A stretch of DNA of 64,000 bases from Thalassobius sp049116315 (GTDB taxonomy: Bacteria > Pseudomonadota > Alphaproteobacteria > Rhodobacterales > Rhodobacteraceae): the NCBI GenBank assembly GCA_049116315.1, contig JAGDZD010000015.1, forward strand, positions 310,001 through 374,000. The letters are read 5' to 3'. The notes beneath the pieces were generated by a model, which made no database searches, had not been told where the DNA came from, and saw nothing but the letters and a program-made list of their open reading frames with translations. A program made the translations under genes and the position numbers. This document shows positions 24,682 to 33,348 of this stretch, piece by piece (position 1 is the stretch's first letter; each line of letters opens with the position of its first letter).

Positions 24682-24706
24682 GGGGCGGCGCGTCACGCGC
24701 GGCCCC
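24682..24706. terminator. Strong G+C hairpin between convergent asparaginase and rppH
   Basis: GGGGCGGCGCG (24682-24692) and CGCGCGGCCCC (24696-24706) pair with one mismatch around a TCA loop. There is no T-run. It probably limits read-through between convergent genes; a weaker call than the T-tailed terminators here. Confidence 0.45.
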
Positions 24707-24781
24707 TGTGGCCCCGTCGGCCCGCGCCGCCTTGCCAATGGCCCGCAGGTGGCCAGCGTTTCCTTTGGCGACGGTCGGGCG

Positions 24782-25264
24782 CTAAATTTTTGCTTTGAAC
24801 TCTTGCAGGACCTGTTCATAGACCGCCCGTTTGAACGGCACGATATTGGCCACAAGTTGATCCGCAGGCAGCCAGCGCCATTCTGAAAATTCGGGATGTT
24901 TGGTGGCGATGTTCACATCCTGATCTGTGCCGTTAAAGCGCAGGAGGAACCATTTCTGTTCCTGACCGCGATATTTGCCCTTCCAGATTTTGGGCACCAA
25001 ATCATGCGGCAAATCGTAAGGAAGCCATGTTTCGCTTTCCGCTTCGATGGTGACGAGTTCTGGCTCAACACCAGTTTCTTCCCAAAGTTCTCGCAGCGCT
25101 GCATCGCGCGGGGCCTCGCCTTTGTCCACGCCGCCTTGGGGCATTTGCCAAGCAGGTGTGTCGTTGTCGAGCCGTTGCCCAACAAAAATCTCGCCTTTGG
25201 CATTGGCCAGCATAACGCCAACACAAGAACGGTAGGGCAGTTTCGCGATGTCTTCAGGGGTCAT
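24782..25264 (-). CDS. rppH: RNA pyrophosphohydrolase
   Basis: Removes pyrophosphate from the 5' end of triphosphorylated mRNA, triggering decay by RNase E. 160 residues. The Nudix box runs from GGVDKGEAPRDAALRE through LWEETGV (about residues 44-66) with all invariant positions. The YRSCVGVMLAN and GQRLDNDTPAWQMPQGG segments are typical of the alphaproteobacterial RppH/IalA group. First gene downstream of the ctpA terminator, so it is probably expressed on its own. The co-location of an IalB-like protein 1.3 kb away echoes ialA-ialB of Bartonella, but here they are separate units. Confidence 0.95.
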   Translation of the reverse strand: MTPEDIAKLPYRSCVGVMLANAKGEIFVGQRLDNDTPAWQMPQGGVDKGEAPRDAALRELWEETGVEPELVTIEAESETWLPYDLPHDLVPKIWKGKYRGQEQKWFLLRFNGTDQDVNIATKHPEFSEWRWLPADQLVANIVPFKRAVYEQVLQEFKAKI

Positions 25265-25283
25265 GGGGGCCTCTTTGTCATAG

Positions 25284-25320
25284 AAAAGCCCCCGCCTTGG
25301 TAAACCGTGGCGGGGGCTTT
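25284..25320 (-). terminator. Terminator after ctpA
   Basis: AAAGCCCCCGCC and GGCGGGGGCTTTT arms (25309-25320 and 25284-25296) form a 10-bp or longer stem with a 12-nt loop; on the minus strand TTTTCT follows. Confidence 0.92.
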
Positions 25321-25337
25321 GAAGGGTAAGGTCTGTA

Positions 25338-26672
25338 TCAGTCGCGGTTAGAAATGGCCGAGAGGCCTTTCAACAGATCAACGGCATAGGCCAGTTGATA
25401 GTCCTGATCCCGCAGAGCTGCGGCTTCTTCGGCGCGCACCCGATCGTCTTCGATCTGTTGGATTTCATCCTCGGTCAGACTGTCATTGCTGAGGCTGCCG
25501 CGCAGATCCGCTTCGGAGCGTGACCGGTTTGTCAGCGGCTCGTCGTCCTCGGCATTTGGATCGCGGCGCGGCTGTTCAACGATGATGTCAGGGGACACGC
25601 CTAAGTTTTGGATCGAGCGGCCAGACGGTGTGTAATACCGCGCCGTGGTCAGGCGCATGGCCCCGCTACCGCGCAGTGGCATCACAGTTTGCACCGAACC
25701 TTTGCCAAAGCTCTGAGTGCCGACAACAATCGCACGGCGGTGATCTTTCAACGCGCCAGCGACAATTTCTGATGCAGAGGCTGAGCCGCCGTTGATCAGC
25801 ACAACGATTGGCTTGGCTTCGGCCAGATCACCCGCAACAGCGTTAAAGCGATCGCCATCCGCCGCATCACGGCCACGGGTCGAAACAATTTCGCCGCTCT
25901 CAAGGAAGGCGTCGGACACTTTGATAGCTTGATCCAGCAGACCGCCGGGGTTGTTGCGCAGATCCAGAACGATGCCGTTTACATTGTCCATGCCGCCCAG
26001 ATCTTCGGCGGCTTTCTTCAGGCCATCCGCTAGGTTGGGGTAGGTTTGGTCGTTGAACGTGGTGATGCGCGACACGATGGTGTTGCCTTCGGTGCGCGTG
26101 CGTACGGCTGTCAGTTTGATGGTGTCGCGGATGATCGAGACATCAAAGGGTTCGCTTTCACCTTCGCGCACAATCGAAACGATGATTTCGCTGCCAACAG
26201 GGCCGCGCATCAGTTCAACCGCGGCGTCGAGGTTCAAGCCCAACAGGCTTTCGCCATCCACATGTGTGATAAAGTCGCCAGATTCGATACCGGCCTCGCT
26301 GGCAGGGGTGCCATCGATGGGTGAGACAACTTTGACAAAGCCTTCTTCTTGGGTAACTTCGATGCCCAAGCCGCCAAATTCGCCCCGGGTTTGCACCCGC
26401 ATGTCCGCGGCGTCGTCAGGCGACAGATAGCTTGAGTGAGGATCCAGCGAGGTCAGCATCCCGTTGATGGCAGCCTCGATCAGGTCTTTTTCATCAACTT
26501 GTTCAACGTATTGGGCGCGGACACGCTCAAAGATGTCACCAAAAAGATCGAGCTGTTCATAGACATTCGTCTGTTTTGCACTTTCCTGTGCCAGCAAAGG
26601 CCCCGCCAGTTGGGTGGTTGCGATTGCCCCAGCTAGGGTGCCGCCAATCGCGGCCATGACGAATTTCTTCAT
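25338..26672 (-). CDS. ctpA: S41 carboxyl-terminal processing peptidase (CtpA)
   Basis: Periplasmic tail-specific serine protease. 444 residues. Signal peptide about 1-28 (AAIGGTLAGAIATTQLAGPLLA). PDZ domain about residues 95-180 (FGGLGIEVTQEEGFVKVVSP in part, GIESGDFITHVDGESL). Peptidase core with GIVLDLRNNPGGLL, the Ser nucleophile in NGGSASASEIVAGALK and the Lys base in VGTQSFGKGSVQT. The C-terminal tail is acidic and Arg-rich. It lies 3 bp after envC, which is itself coupled to gpmI. In other proteobacteria CtpA proteases trim peptidoglycan hydrolases and work with lytic factors; next to envC that role is plausible. Confidence 0.96.
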   Translation of the reverse strand: MKKFVMAAIGGTLAGAIATTQLAGPLLAQESAKQTNVYEQLDLFGDIFERVRAQYVEQVDEKDLIEAAINGMLTSLDPHSSYLSPDDAADMRVQTRGEFGGLGIEVTQEEGFVKVVSPIDGTPASEAGIESGDFITHVDGESLLGLNLDAAVELMRGPVGSEIIVSIVREGESEPFDVSIIRDTIKLTAVRTRTEGNTIVSRITTFNDQTYPNLADGLKKAAEDLGGMDNVNGIVLDLRNNPGGLLDQAIKVSDAFLESGEIVSTRGRDAADGDRFNAVAGDLAEAKPIVVLINGGSASASEIVAGALKDHRRAIVVGTQSFGKGSVQTVMPLRGSGAMRLTTARYYTPSGRSIQNLGVSPDIIVEQPRRDPNAEDDEPLTNRSRSEADLRGSLSNDSLTEDEIQQIEDDRVRAEEAAALRDQDYQLAYAVDLLKGLSAISNRD

Positions 26673-26675
26673 CGC

Positions 26676-27818
26676 TCAGTTATCCTTCCCCGTTATGAAC
26701 CACGTTTCCGGGTCGACCGGTTCGTTGGCTTCTCTGACTTCTATATAGAGCGTTTCTGACGCCTCAGCGCCAGCCCCCTCACTGGCCTGTGATAAAATTG
26801 AGCCGATTTCTGCATCTTGGCCACCCATTAAGCCGATTGGGCTGCCAGATGGCAGCACTTGACCCGTCTCTCCATAGACAACATCGAGCCCGGCAAAGAC
26901 AAACAGCACGCCCGCTTGCGGCTCAAGAATCATCACTGTGCCAAAATCCAGCAAGGGGCCTTGGTACCGGATGGTGGCGGCTGCCGGTGTGGTGACCAAT
27001 GCACGCGGTCGCGTGGCGAGGATAATGCCGGGGCGTGCAATGCCTGCGGCATCGGCTTCGCCCGCCCTGCGCAGCATCAATCCCTGAACGGGCAATGCCA
27101 AATGGCCTTTGCGGTGGGTTATATCAGGTAGGCTGCCGTCAACTTCGTCTTCTGCGATATCGGTCAGGCCGCTGGCAAATCCTTGCAGGGTTTCTGTTGA
27201 GGCAATCAAAATAGCCGTGCGAACCGGATCCTCGTTAAAGCGCCGTGGCAGATCGGTGCGATCGGCCAAAGCCTGCGACAATTCCGTGCGGGCTGTTTGC
27301 ACCCCATTCAGGCCCCTTTTCAGGGTCTCAACGGCGTTTTCCTGTAACAAGCGCAGGGTGGCTGCTTCTTGCAGTTCCAAGCGCAGCTCTTCGGCTTTGC
27401 GGTTCAAGGCAGGCGTGACATCGGCCAACAGCATCCCAGACCGGGCGGTGTCCGCTGGGCCGTTGGGGTGCAACATGGCGACGGGCGCAGGCGTGGCTGA
27501 CAGTGTCAGCAAAACCCCAAGCAATTGCGAGATTTCGTCTTCGCGCGCATTCAGCTTGGCCTGGACTTGGGCTTCGCGCAGCGAGGCGCGTCGCAAACCT
27601 TCACGAATGGCCTGCAGCCCATCTTCGTAGGCGCGCAGAGTTTCAGACAAAGCTTTGACGCGATCACGCGCGCTATCGGCTTGATCCAGCTTGATCGCGG
27701 CAGCGTCCAGACGTTCAGCCGCACTCTGCGCCAAGGCGGCCGGATCTGATTGTGCCGATCCGGGGTCCCCAAGGCCCAAAAGACCGAGTGTCAGAACAAG
27801 TGCCGCGCGCCTAATCAT
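26676..27818 (-). CDS. envC: EnvC-type murein hydrolase activator
   Basis: 380 residues. Signal peptide (about 1-22), a long coiled coil (about 25-215, rich in Ala, Glu, Leu and Arg), then a LytM/M23-fold domain. In true M23 peptidases HxxxD and HxH motifs bind zinc; here the corresponding segment reads GVLFVFAGLDVVYGETGQVLPSG and the histidines are lacking, as in EnvC activators. Such proteins activate amidases at the septum. Its start overlaps gpmI by 4 bp, and ctpA follows after 3 bp, giving gpmI-envC-ctpA, a conserved alphaproteobacterial order. Confidence 0.93.
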   Translation of the reverse strand: MIRRAALVLTLGLLGLGDPGSAQSDPAALAQSAAERLDAAAIKLDQADSARDRVKALSETLRAYEDGLQAIREGLRRASLREAQVQAKLNAREDEISQLLGVLLTLSATPAPVAMLHPNGPADTARSGMLLADVTPALNRKAEELRLELQEAATLRLLQENAVETLKRGLNGVQTARTELSQALADRTDLPRRFNEDPVRTAILIASTETLQGFASGLTDIAEDEVDGSLPDITHRKGHLALPVQGLMLRRAGEADAAGIARPGIILATRPRALVTTPAAATIRYQGPLLDFGTVMILEPQAGVLFVFAGLDVVYGETGQVLPSGSPIGLMGGQDAEIGSILSQASEGAGAEASETLYIEVREANEPVDPETWFITGKDN

Positions 27819-29332
27819 CCCAGCAGGCTTTTCCCGGTCATTTCTTTGGGTTGCTCTAGTCCCATCAATGCCAGCAAAGTTGGGGCCAGATCGGCCAGTC
27901 GTCCTGACGAAAGCTGAGCCCCCTCGGGGCCGCCCACCAAGGCGACGGGCACAGGGTTGATGGTGTGCGCGGTGTGTGGTCCCCCGGTTTCCGGGTCCAA
28001 CATCATTTCGCAGTTGCCGTGGTCAGCGGTGACAAGCATTGCACCCCCAACCTTTTCCAGCGCCGCAACGACCAGACCAAGACCTTGGTCAACTGCTTCG
28101 CAGGCTTTCATGGCCGCTTGCAGATCGCCGGTGTGTCCGACCATATCGGGGTTGGCAAAGTTGGTCACAATCAGATCGTAGCCCGCCTCGATTGCTTTGA
28201 CAAAGTTTTCTGCCACTTCTGCCGACGACATTTCGGGCTGAAGATCATAGGTTGCAACGCTGGGTGACGGCGCCATGTAACGATCTTCGCCGACTTCGGG
28301 ATCTTCTTTGCCACCGTTCAAGAAGAAGGTGACATGCGGGTATTTTTCAGTCTCGGCCAAGCGGAATTGGGTCTTGCCCTGTTTGGCCACCCATTCCCCA
28401 AGCGTGTTGACGATGTTGCGCGGTGGGAAAACGGTGCTGAGATAGGCGTTGTGGCCTTCGGAATATTCCACCATGCCTAGCAAAGCGGCCCAATCTGGAC
28501 GGGGGCCTGTGTCAAACTCGGCAAAATTTGCTTCGCCGACCGCGCGTAGGATTTCGCGGGCCCGATCTGCGCGGAAGTTCAAACAAAACAGCCCGTCGCC
28601 GTCTTTGGCTCCGGCATAGTCGCCGAGCACGGTGGCGGGGACAAACTCATCTGTAACGTCAGCGTCATAGGCCGCTTGAACCGCAGAAATGGCCGTGTCC
28701 GCGGTTGGGCCATCGCCCTTGATCATGGCGCCATATGCCTGCGAAACGCGCTCCCAGCGGTTGTCGCGATCCATCGCAAAATACCGGCCGGTGATGCTGG
28801 CAATAAACGCGTTCTCGGGCAGGGCGGCCTCAAGCGCTTTTAAGTAGGAAAGCGCGGATTTAGGCGCCACATCGCGCCCATCGGTCATTGCGTGAAACGC
28901 CACGGGCACACCTTGGTCGGTGAGTGCTTTGACGGCGGCAATGAGGTGGGTCAGATGACCATGCACCCCCCCGTCAGACACCAGCCCCATCAAATGGGCC
29001 GTGCCACCAGTGGCTTTGATCTTGTTGGCAAAATCGAGGATGGCATCCGCTTGATAGAAGCTGCCGTCTTCGATGGACAGGTCAATCTGACCCAGATCCA
29101 TCGCCACAACGCGGCCCGCGCCAATATTGGTGTGGCCCACTTCGGAATTGCCCATTTGCCCGCTGGGCAAGCCAACGTCCGGCCCATGCGTCAGCAATTC
29201 GTTTGTGGGGCAGGTCGCCATTATCCGATCAAACGTCGGGGTGTTTGCCAATGCAGGGGCATTTGCGGTTGTGTCCGCACGTTTGCCCCAGCCGTCTAGA
29301 ATGCACAAAACAACAGGTTTAGGAATGGTCAT
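27815..29332 (-). CDS. gpmI: 2,3-bisphosphoglycerate-independent phosphoglycerate mutase
   Basis: Interconverts 3- and 2-phosphoglycerate in glycolysis and gluconeogenesis. 505 residues, alkaline-phosphatase superfamily with two Mn ions. The N-terminal CILDGWGKR metal motif, the phosphoserine nucleophile in MGNSEVGHTNIGAGR (near residue 63), ITGRYFAMDRDNRWERV, NFANPDMVGHTGD and VTADHGNCE are all present. The full domain set has the usual length. Starts the gpmI-envC-ctpA run; 58 bp separate it from rlmH upstream. Confidence 0.97.
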   Translation of the reverse strand: MTIPKPVVLCILDGWGKRADTTANAPALANTPTFDRIMATCPTNELLTHGPDVGLPSGQMGNSEVGHTNIGAGRVVAMDLGQIDLSIEDGSFYQADAILDFANKIKATGGTAHLMGLVSDGGVHGHLTHLIAAVKALTDQGVPVAFHAMTDGRDVAPKSALSYLKALEAALPENAFIASITGRYFAMDRDNRWERVSQAYGAMIKGDGPTADTAISAVQAAYDADVTDEFVPATVLGDYAGAKDGDGLFCLNFRADRAREILRAVGEANFAEFDTGPRPDWAALLGMVEYSEGHNAYLSTVFPPRNIVNTLGEWVAKQGKTQFRLAETEKYPHVTFFLNGGKEDPEVGEDRYMAPSPSVATYDLQPEMSSAEVAENFVKAIEAGYDLIVTNFANPDMVGHTGDLQAAMKACEAVDQGLGLVVAALEKVGGAMLVTADHGNCEMMLDPETGGPHTAHTINPVPVALVGGPEGAQLSSGRLADLAPTLLALMGLEQPKEMTGKSLLG

Positions 29333-29390
29333 GGTCTGCCCCTCATAGCTTAGGTGCTGTCTAAGCGGCTATGGGCGGCGGGGCAAGCGT

Positions 29391-29861
29391 TCAGACCCGG
29401 TGATAGGGGCTGCCGGCGAGAATTGACGCCGCACGGTAGAGTTGTTCGCTTAACATGGTGCGCGCCAGCATATGTGGCCAGACCATTTTGCCCAAAGAAA
29501 TGGCAAAGTCAGCCTTTGCCCTGAGGCTGGGATCAATGCCATCCGCGCCGCCAATTACAAAGGCCAGATCCGCGCGACCCGCGTCCCGCCAATCTCCAAT
29601 GCGTTGGGCAAAATCTGGCGAGGAGATCAGTTTGCCGCGCTCGTCCAGTATGCACAGGACCGCGCCGCGCGGCAGGGCCCGCTCCAGCAGAGCGGCTTCG
29701 GCTTTCATGCCGCCGCCCTTTTTGTCTTCGACTTCGTGAATGGACAAGGGACCGAGACCCAAGCTGCGACCGGTGCGATCAAAGCGGGTGACATAGTCGT
29801 CAATCAGTGCACGTTCTGGGCCGGAACGCAGCCGGCCCACCGCACAAATATGAACCCGCAT
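29391..29861 (-). CDS. rlmH: 23S rRNA (pseudouridine1915-N3)-methyltransferase
   Basis: SPOUT-family methyltransferase acting on m3Psi1915 of assembled 70S ribosomes. 156 residues from the ATG at 29861 (MRVHICAVGRLRSGPE); the in-frame read to 29897 is discarded. The trefoil-knot SAM-binding segment reads FVIGGADGIDPSLRAKADFAISLGKM (in parts). The C-terminal MLARTMLSEQLYRAASILAGSPYHRV ending is nearly invariant in the family. The start codon shares one base with the rsfS stop (TGATG), so the two ribosome-associated factors are translationally coupled. Confidence 0.97.
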   Translation of the reverse strand: MRVHICAVGRLRSGPERALIDDYVTRFDRTGRSLGLGPLSIHEVEDKKGGGMKAEAALLERALPRGAVLCILDERGKLISSPDFAQRIGDWRDAGRADLAFVIGGADGIDPSLRAKADFAISLGKMVWPHMLARTMLSEQLYRAASILAGSPYHRV

Positions 29862-30226
29862 CAGGCTTTGGAGGGCTCTGCTGCGCCGGGCTGCCACATC
29901 TTTTCGATCTGGTAGAATTCGCGCACTTCTGGACGGAAGACATGCACAATGACGTCACCCGTATCGATCAGAACCCAATCGCCAGTTTCCTTGCCTTCGA
30001 TCCGACATGGCCAGTTGAATTCGCGTTTGACCCGCTCGACTAGTTTTTCGGCAAGCGCAGAGACCTGACGCGAAGAGCGCCCGGAGCAAATAACCATGTA
30101 GTCGCCAAACGACGTTTTGCCGCGCAAATCGATTTGCACGACCTCTTCAGCTTTGTCTTCGTCAAGCGAGGTGAGGATGCGTTCCAGCAAAGCTTCGCTG
30201 GTCACGACAGGGGGAGAGCTGTTCAC
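29861..30226 (-). CDS. rsfS: Ribosome silencing factor RsfS
   Basis: Binds L14 of the 50S subunit and blocks subunit joining in starvation. 121 residues if begun at the GTG at 30226. The core (LTSLDEDKAEEVVQIDL, DYMVICSGRSSRQVSAL, GKETGDWVLIDTGDVIVHVF) is complete. The start is doubtful. The GTG has no ribosome site, whereas AGGAGG at 30283-30288 is 8 nt before an in-frame CTG (30274) and 3 nt before an out-of-frame ATG (30279) that opens an 18-codon frame ending over the GTG. The in-frame upstream codons read plausibly as protein. Coupled to rlmH. Confidence 0.93.
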   Translation of the reverse strand: MNSSPPVVTSEALLERILTSLDEDKAEEVVQIDLRGKTSFGDYMVICSGRSSRQVSALAEKLVERVKREFNWPCRIEGKETGDWVLIDTGDVIVHVFRPEVREFYQIEKMWQPGAAEPSKA

Positions 30227-30495
30227 AGCGGCCCCCGGTTCTGCGGCCGAAGCCGCATCGGTGGTAAGAGACAGGACATTGTCCTCCTTTTGGTGTGCAC
30301 GGCGTTTGTGTCGTGCTGGATTGAATCAGAATACCATTGGCGCTGAGAAATCTCAATCGCCACAGATGGGGAGATAGGCGTGTCGCGGCGGATTTGAAGG
30401 ATTTTTGTTATATTGAGCGCGTTTCACGCGCACAGGTCTGTCTCGTCTACGGCCTTTGGCCGTCTCCTCGGGGCAGGCGCGTGGTGCGGTTTGGG

Positions 30496-31863
30496 CTAAA
30501 GGCTGGGGGTTTGATCCTGTGGAGCGGGCAGGACGGTCACCTCGCGCTGAGGGAAGGGGATGGTGATTCCATTGTCCTGAAAGCTGTCCCAGAGCGCGAG
30601 ATAGACATTGCCGCGGATGTTGGTCAGCCCACCGGTCGGGTCTTCGATCCAAAAGCGCAGGACGAAATCAACCGAGCTGTCGCCGAACCCCACGATATGG
30701 CACACCGGGGGCTTGCTAGAGAGGACACGATCCACACTGAGGGCAGCCTGCACGGCGAGCTGACGCACCTGATGAGGGTTGTCGTTATAGCCGGTGCCAA
30801 AAAAGATATCGAGCCGAACGTAGTCATTGGAGTGGGACCAATTCACCACCTGACCAGTGATCAGATCTTCGTTTGGGATCAGATATTCTTTGCCATCCCG
30901 GGTCACCACACTGACATAGCGCGCGCCAAGGGCTTCGATCCAGCCGAAGGTTTCACCCAGCGAGATGACATCCCCCGGTTTGATCGATTTGTCGAGCAGG
31001 ATGATCACCCCTGAAACGAGGTTGGACACAACTTTTTGCAGGCCAAACCCAAGGCCCAGACCGATGGCCCCCGACAGGAAGGCAAGCCCGGTCAGGTCAA
31101 CGCCAACCGCCTTGAGGCCGACAAAGAAGGCCATGCCATAAAAGATCACCTGAGACAGCTTGACCAACAAGACCTGCATCGAGGGCGAGATCTCTGTGTT
31201 GCGCCGGATGCTTTGGCCGCTGGTGCGGGTCAGAAAGCGGGCCAGTGCAAACAGTGCCCCAAGGATCACGACGGCCTGAAGCACCAACCACAGGGTCAGG
31301 TGCATTTCCCCGATATCAAGCGCCGCGCTTTCCAGCAGCAACTGTGCGTCCGATGTCAGCCCCAGAATCGACAGGGTCACCCATGTCCAGCCGCTATACC
31401 GAACAAGGGCGCGCAAAACGGAATTGCCGATGAGCCGCGTCAGAAAGGCGATCAGCAGCCACGCCAGCGTGAGCTCGGCCAAAATGCCCAACATATACGA
31501 GCGGCTGGGCCAGGTTATTTCGCGCATGACCCAAACGGTGGGCCAGATCAGCGCCACAAAAGAGATGAGCCAAAGGCGGCGGTGCAGGATCACCAGCACC
31601 CGCATGCGCCAGGTGGGCCAGCCGGTGCGGCCCCGCATCCAGCGATACAGAACTGGCCCCAGTGTTTTGGCAACGATCAGGGCGGTCAGCACCAATCCTG
31701 CAGCGATCAACACTTGATAGGCATTCCAAGGTCGCAACAGCGCTGCCAAGAACCCATTGGCATCATCCACAAGTGACAGCGCCACGTCCTGTGCGTTTTG
31801 CGCCGTCGGTTCTTGGGGGACATCGGCCAGTTGGGTTTGTTCTGGGTCGGTGAGGTCTGCCAT
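30496..31863 (-). CDS. MscS-family mechanosensitive channel
   Basis: 455 residues from the ATG at 31863 (AGGAG upstream); a start at 31911 is not needed. At least five hydrophobic segments between residues 40 and 240 precede the MscS pore helix GLAFLSGAIGLGLGFGLQKVVSNLVSG (in parts) near residue 270. The beta domain follows with LGETFGWIEALGARYVSVVTRDG and PNEDLITGQVVNWSHSN, then the cytoplasmic C-terminal domain. Inner membrane; opens on turgor increase to release solutes. The extra N-terminal helices class it as a larger MscS relative than the E. coli 286-residue channel. A lipoprotein gene lies 75 bp upstream. Confidence 0.93.
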   Translation of the reverse strand: MADLTDPEQTQLADVPQEPTAQNAQDVALSLVDDANGFLAALLRPWNAYQVLIAAGLVLTALIVAKTLGPVLYRWMRGRTGWPTWRMRVLVILHRRLWLISFVALIWPTVWVMREITWPSRSYMLGILAELTLAWLLIAFLTRLIGNSVLRALVRYSGWTWVTLSILGLTSDAQLLLESAALDIGEMHLTLWLVLQAVVILGALFALARFLTRTSGQSIRRNTEISPSMQVLLVKLSQVIFYGMAFFVGLKAVGVDLTGLAFLSGAIGLGLGFGLQKVVSNLVSGVIILLDKSIKPGDVISLGETFGWIEALGARYVSVVTRDGKEYLIPNEDLITGQVVNWSHSNDYVRLDIFFGTGYNDNPHQVRQLAVQAALSVDRVLSSKPPVCHIVGFGDSSVDFVLRFWIEDPTGGLTNIRGNVYLALWDSFQDNGITIPFPQREVTVLPAPQDQTPSL

Positions 31864-31938
31864 GCACTTGATCTCCTGACTCAAAGTTGCATGACAGTGG
31901 ATGCGGAGCAAGCGTGCGTTCGCACTCTGCTTTGTTTG

Positions 31939-32472
31939 TTAGCGGATGGCCTCGGCGCATCTTGATGGGCTGGTGCTGTCGGTCGGGACATTGATCACCT
32001 GCCGCAATGGCATGTTCTGAATGACCGGCAAGAAGCGGTCGCCGCCGTCCATGCTGAGGCTGGCTGACACGGTGGCGGCCTCGTCCAGAGGGGCCGCAGT
32101 GCGACACCCTGCGATGCTGAGATTGAGGCTGCCCTTGGTGGTGTCTGGCGCGGCTTCTTTCCACGCCTTGGTCTGGGCTTGTAAGGCACGCAGCTTGGGG
32201 AGGTCCTGAGGGTGTAGGCGCCACATATCTTGGTCTTGAGCGAGGAAAAACTTGCCCGAGAGCGTTTCTGCGATGTCACTTCGGTGGGCGGCGAAGTTGA
32301 GGGCGAAGCCTTCGGTCGGGATTGCCAAGCCTGTCGGCACATCAAGCCGGGCTACGATGTTGGCAGGGTCTATGTCCGTTGGATTTGTGGTTTTGAAGTA
32401 TTGGTCAACCGCTGGATCAGCCGCGCTGCATCCGGCCAAAAGCAATCCAAAAACGAATAGAACATTTTTCAT
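31939..32472 (-). CDS. Hypothetical lipoprotein
   Basis: 177 residues, not recognised. It has a lipoprotein signal: MKNVLFVFGLLLAGC, with lipobox LAGC at residues 12-15. The mature protein is mixed alpha-beta with two further cysteines (AGCRTA, SRCAEAIR) that may pair. Same strand as the mscS-like channel and 75 bp upstream of it, so cotranscription is possible. The residue after the lipobox cysteine is Ser, so outer-membrane sorting is more likely than retention; this rule comes from E. coli and is only a hint here. Confidence 0.8.
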   Translation of the reverse strand: MKNVLFVFGLLLAGCSAADPAVDQYFKTTNPTDIDPANIVARLDVPTGLAIPTEGFALNFAAHRSDIAETLSGKFFLAQDQDMWRLHPQDLPKLRALQAQTKAWKEAAPDTTKGSLNLSIAGCRTAAPLDEAATVSASLSMDGGDRFLPVIQNMPLRQVINVPTDSTSPSRCAEAIR

Positions 32473-32541
32473 GATATTTCCCTATGATTCGGTCAAAAAT
32501 TATCGTAAAACATTAAAAAGTAAGTTTTTGGAGATGAGTCA

Positions 32542-33069
32542 ATGGCAGAAGTTCAGGCGCTGAGTAAAGCGGTGGTTCTGATGGCGCGACTGGGCATTGT
32601 GGGGCTGGGGGGCACCATGTGCTGGACTGTCTGGCAAGCATTTGATCAGCCGCGATCGTTTGCTGAGGCAGCGGTGGATGTGCCTGTGATTGCACCTCCG
32701 GCGGATCTCGCTTTGGGGGTGGCAACAGCGATTGTTGCCTTGCCAATGTTGGCCATGATCGGCGTCTTGTGGCGGGTGCAGCACCTATTTGCGTGGTATG
32801 GCACGGGCGAAGTTCTGGCGCCGGAACCTGCCCGCCATATCCGATCCGTGGGAATCTGGATATTGATTGCGGCTTTGTTGTCGGTGCTGTCCCGTCCGCT
32901 GCTGTCTGTTTTGCTTACGATGGGCAACCCGGCGGGTCAGCGCGCGTTGTCGGTTTCGTTTTCGTCGACTGACTTTGCTTTGGTGCTGGCAGGGGGCGTG
33001 ATGTTGGTGCTAGGTCAAGTGCTGCATCACGCGGCTATGGTGGCGGCAGAAAATAAGGCGTTCGTTTGA
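32542..33069 (+). CDS. DUF2975 membrane protein
   Basis: 175 residues with four hydrophobic segments (about 15-30, 55-75, 105-125, 145-165) and the DUF2975 arrangement (LWRVQHLFAWYGTGEVLAPEPARHIRSVG in parts). Paired with a small HTH protein through a TGATG overlap, which is the standard layout for DUF2975 with a YozG-like regulator. The partner presumably is held or released at the membrane. What the pair senses is unknown. Divergent from the lipoprotein gene by 69 bp. Confidence 0.87.
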   Translation: MAEVQALSKAVVLMARLGIVGLGGTMCWTVWQAFDQPRSFAEAAVDVPVIAPPADLALGVATAIVALPMLAMIGVLWRVQHLFAWYGTGEVLAPEPARHIRSVGIWILIAALLSVLSRPLLSVLLTMGNPAGQRALSVSFSSTDFALVLAGGVMLVLGQVLHHAAMVAAENKAFV

Positions 33070-33281
33070 TGGAGATCGTGGTTCGGCTGGATGTCATTCT
33101 GGCGCTGAGGAAAATGAAGTCGCGTGATTTGGCTCAGCGCATTGGCATTTCCGAGCAAAACCTGTCGTTGCTTAAATCCGGCAAGGTCAAAGGTGTGCGC
33201 TTTGAAACGCTGGCAAAGATCTGTGCCGAGCTGGACTGTCAGCCGGGGGATTTGCTGGAGGCCGTTGAGAGCGCGCACTAA
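33069..33281 (+). CDS. YozG-like Cro/C1-type HTH regulator
   Basis: 70 residues, a single HTH domain: LDVILALRKMKSRDLAQRIG, then the recognition helix ISEQNLSLLKSGKVKGVRF (in parts), and CAELDCQPGDLLEAV. Its ATG at 33069 overlaps the DUF2975 stop (TGATG); a TTG one codon earlier is unlikely. No sensory domain, so control probably comes from the membrane partner. Confidence 0.9.
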   Translation: MEIVVRLDVILALRKMKSRDLAQRIGISEQNLSLLKSGKVKGVRFETLAKICAELDCQPGDLLEAVESAH

Positions 33282-33348
33282 CCTCAGCCGTATTCAGCGG
33301 ATCAGAAAACAGATTGTCTCGCCCTTAGGCAGGCTCTAACAAGTTTGG

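Noticed and set aside
24682..24781. Repeat element or RNA gene in the G+C-rich asparaginase-rppH gap
   Set aside because: Only one imperfect hairpin is visible and no repeat copy or RNA signature was found.
22960..25264. ialA-ialB invasion operon
   Set aside because: RppH (IalA) and the IalB-like protein are 1.3 kb apart, each with its own terminator and with asparaginase between. Not an operon.
30449..30463. ACGGCC-TTT-GGCCGT hairpin between rsfS and the mscS-like gene as a terminator
   Set aside because: A 6-bp stem without T-run on either strand. Kept as an unassigned hairpin, not called.
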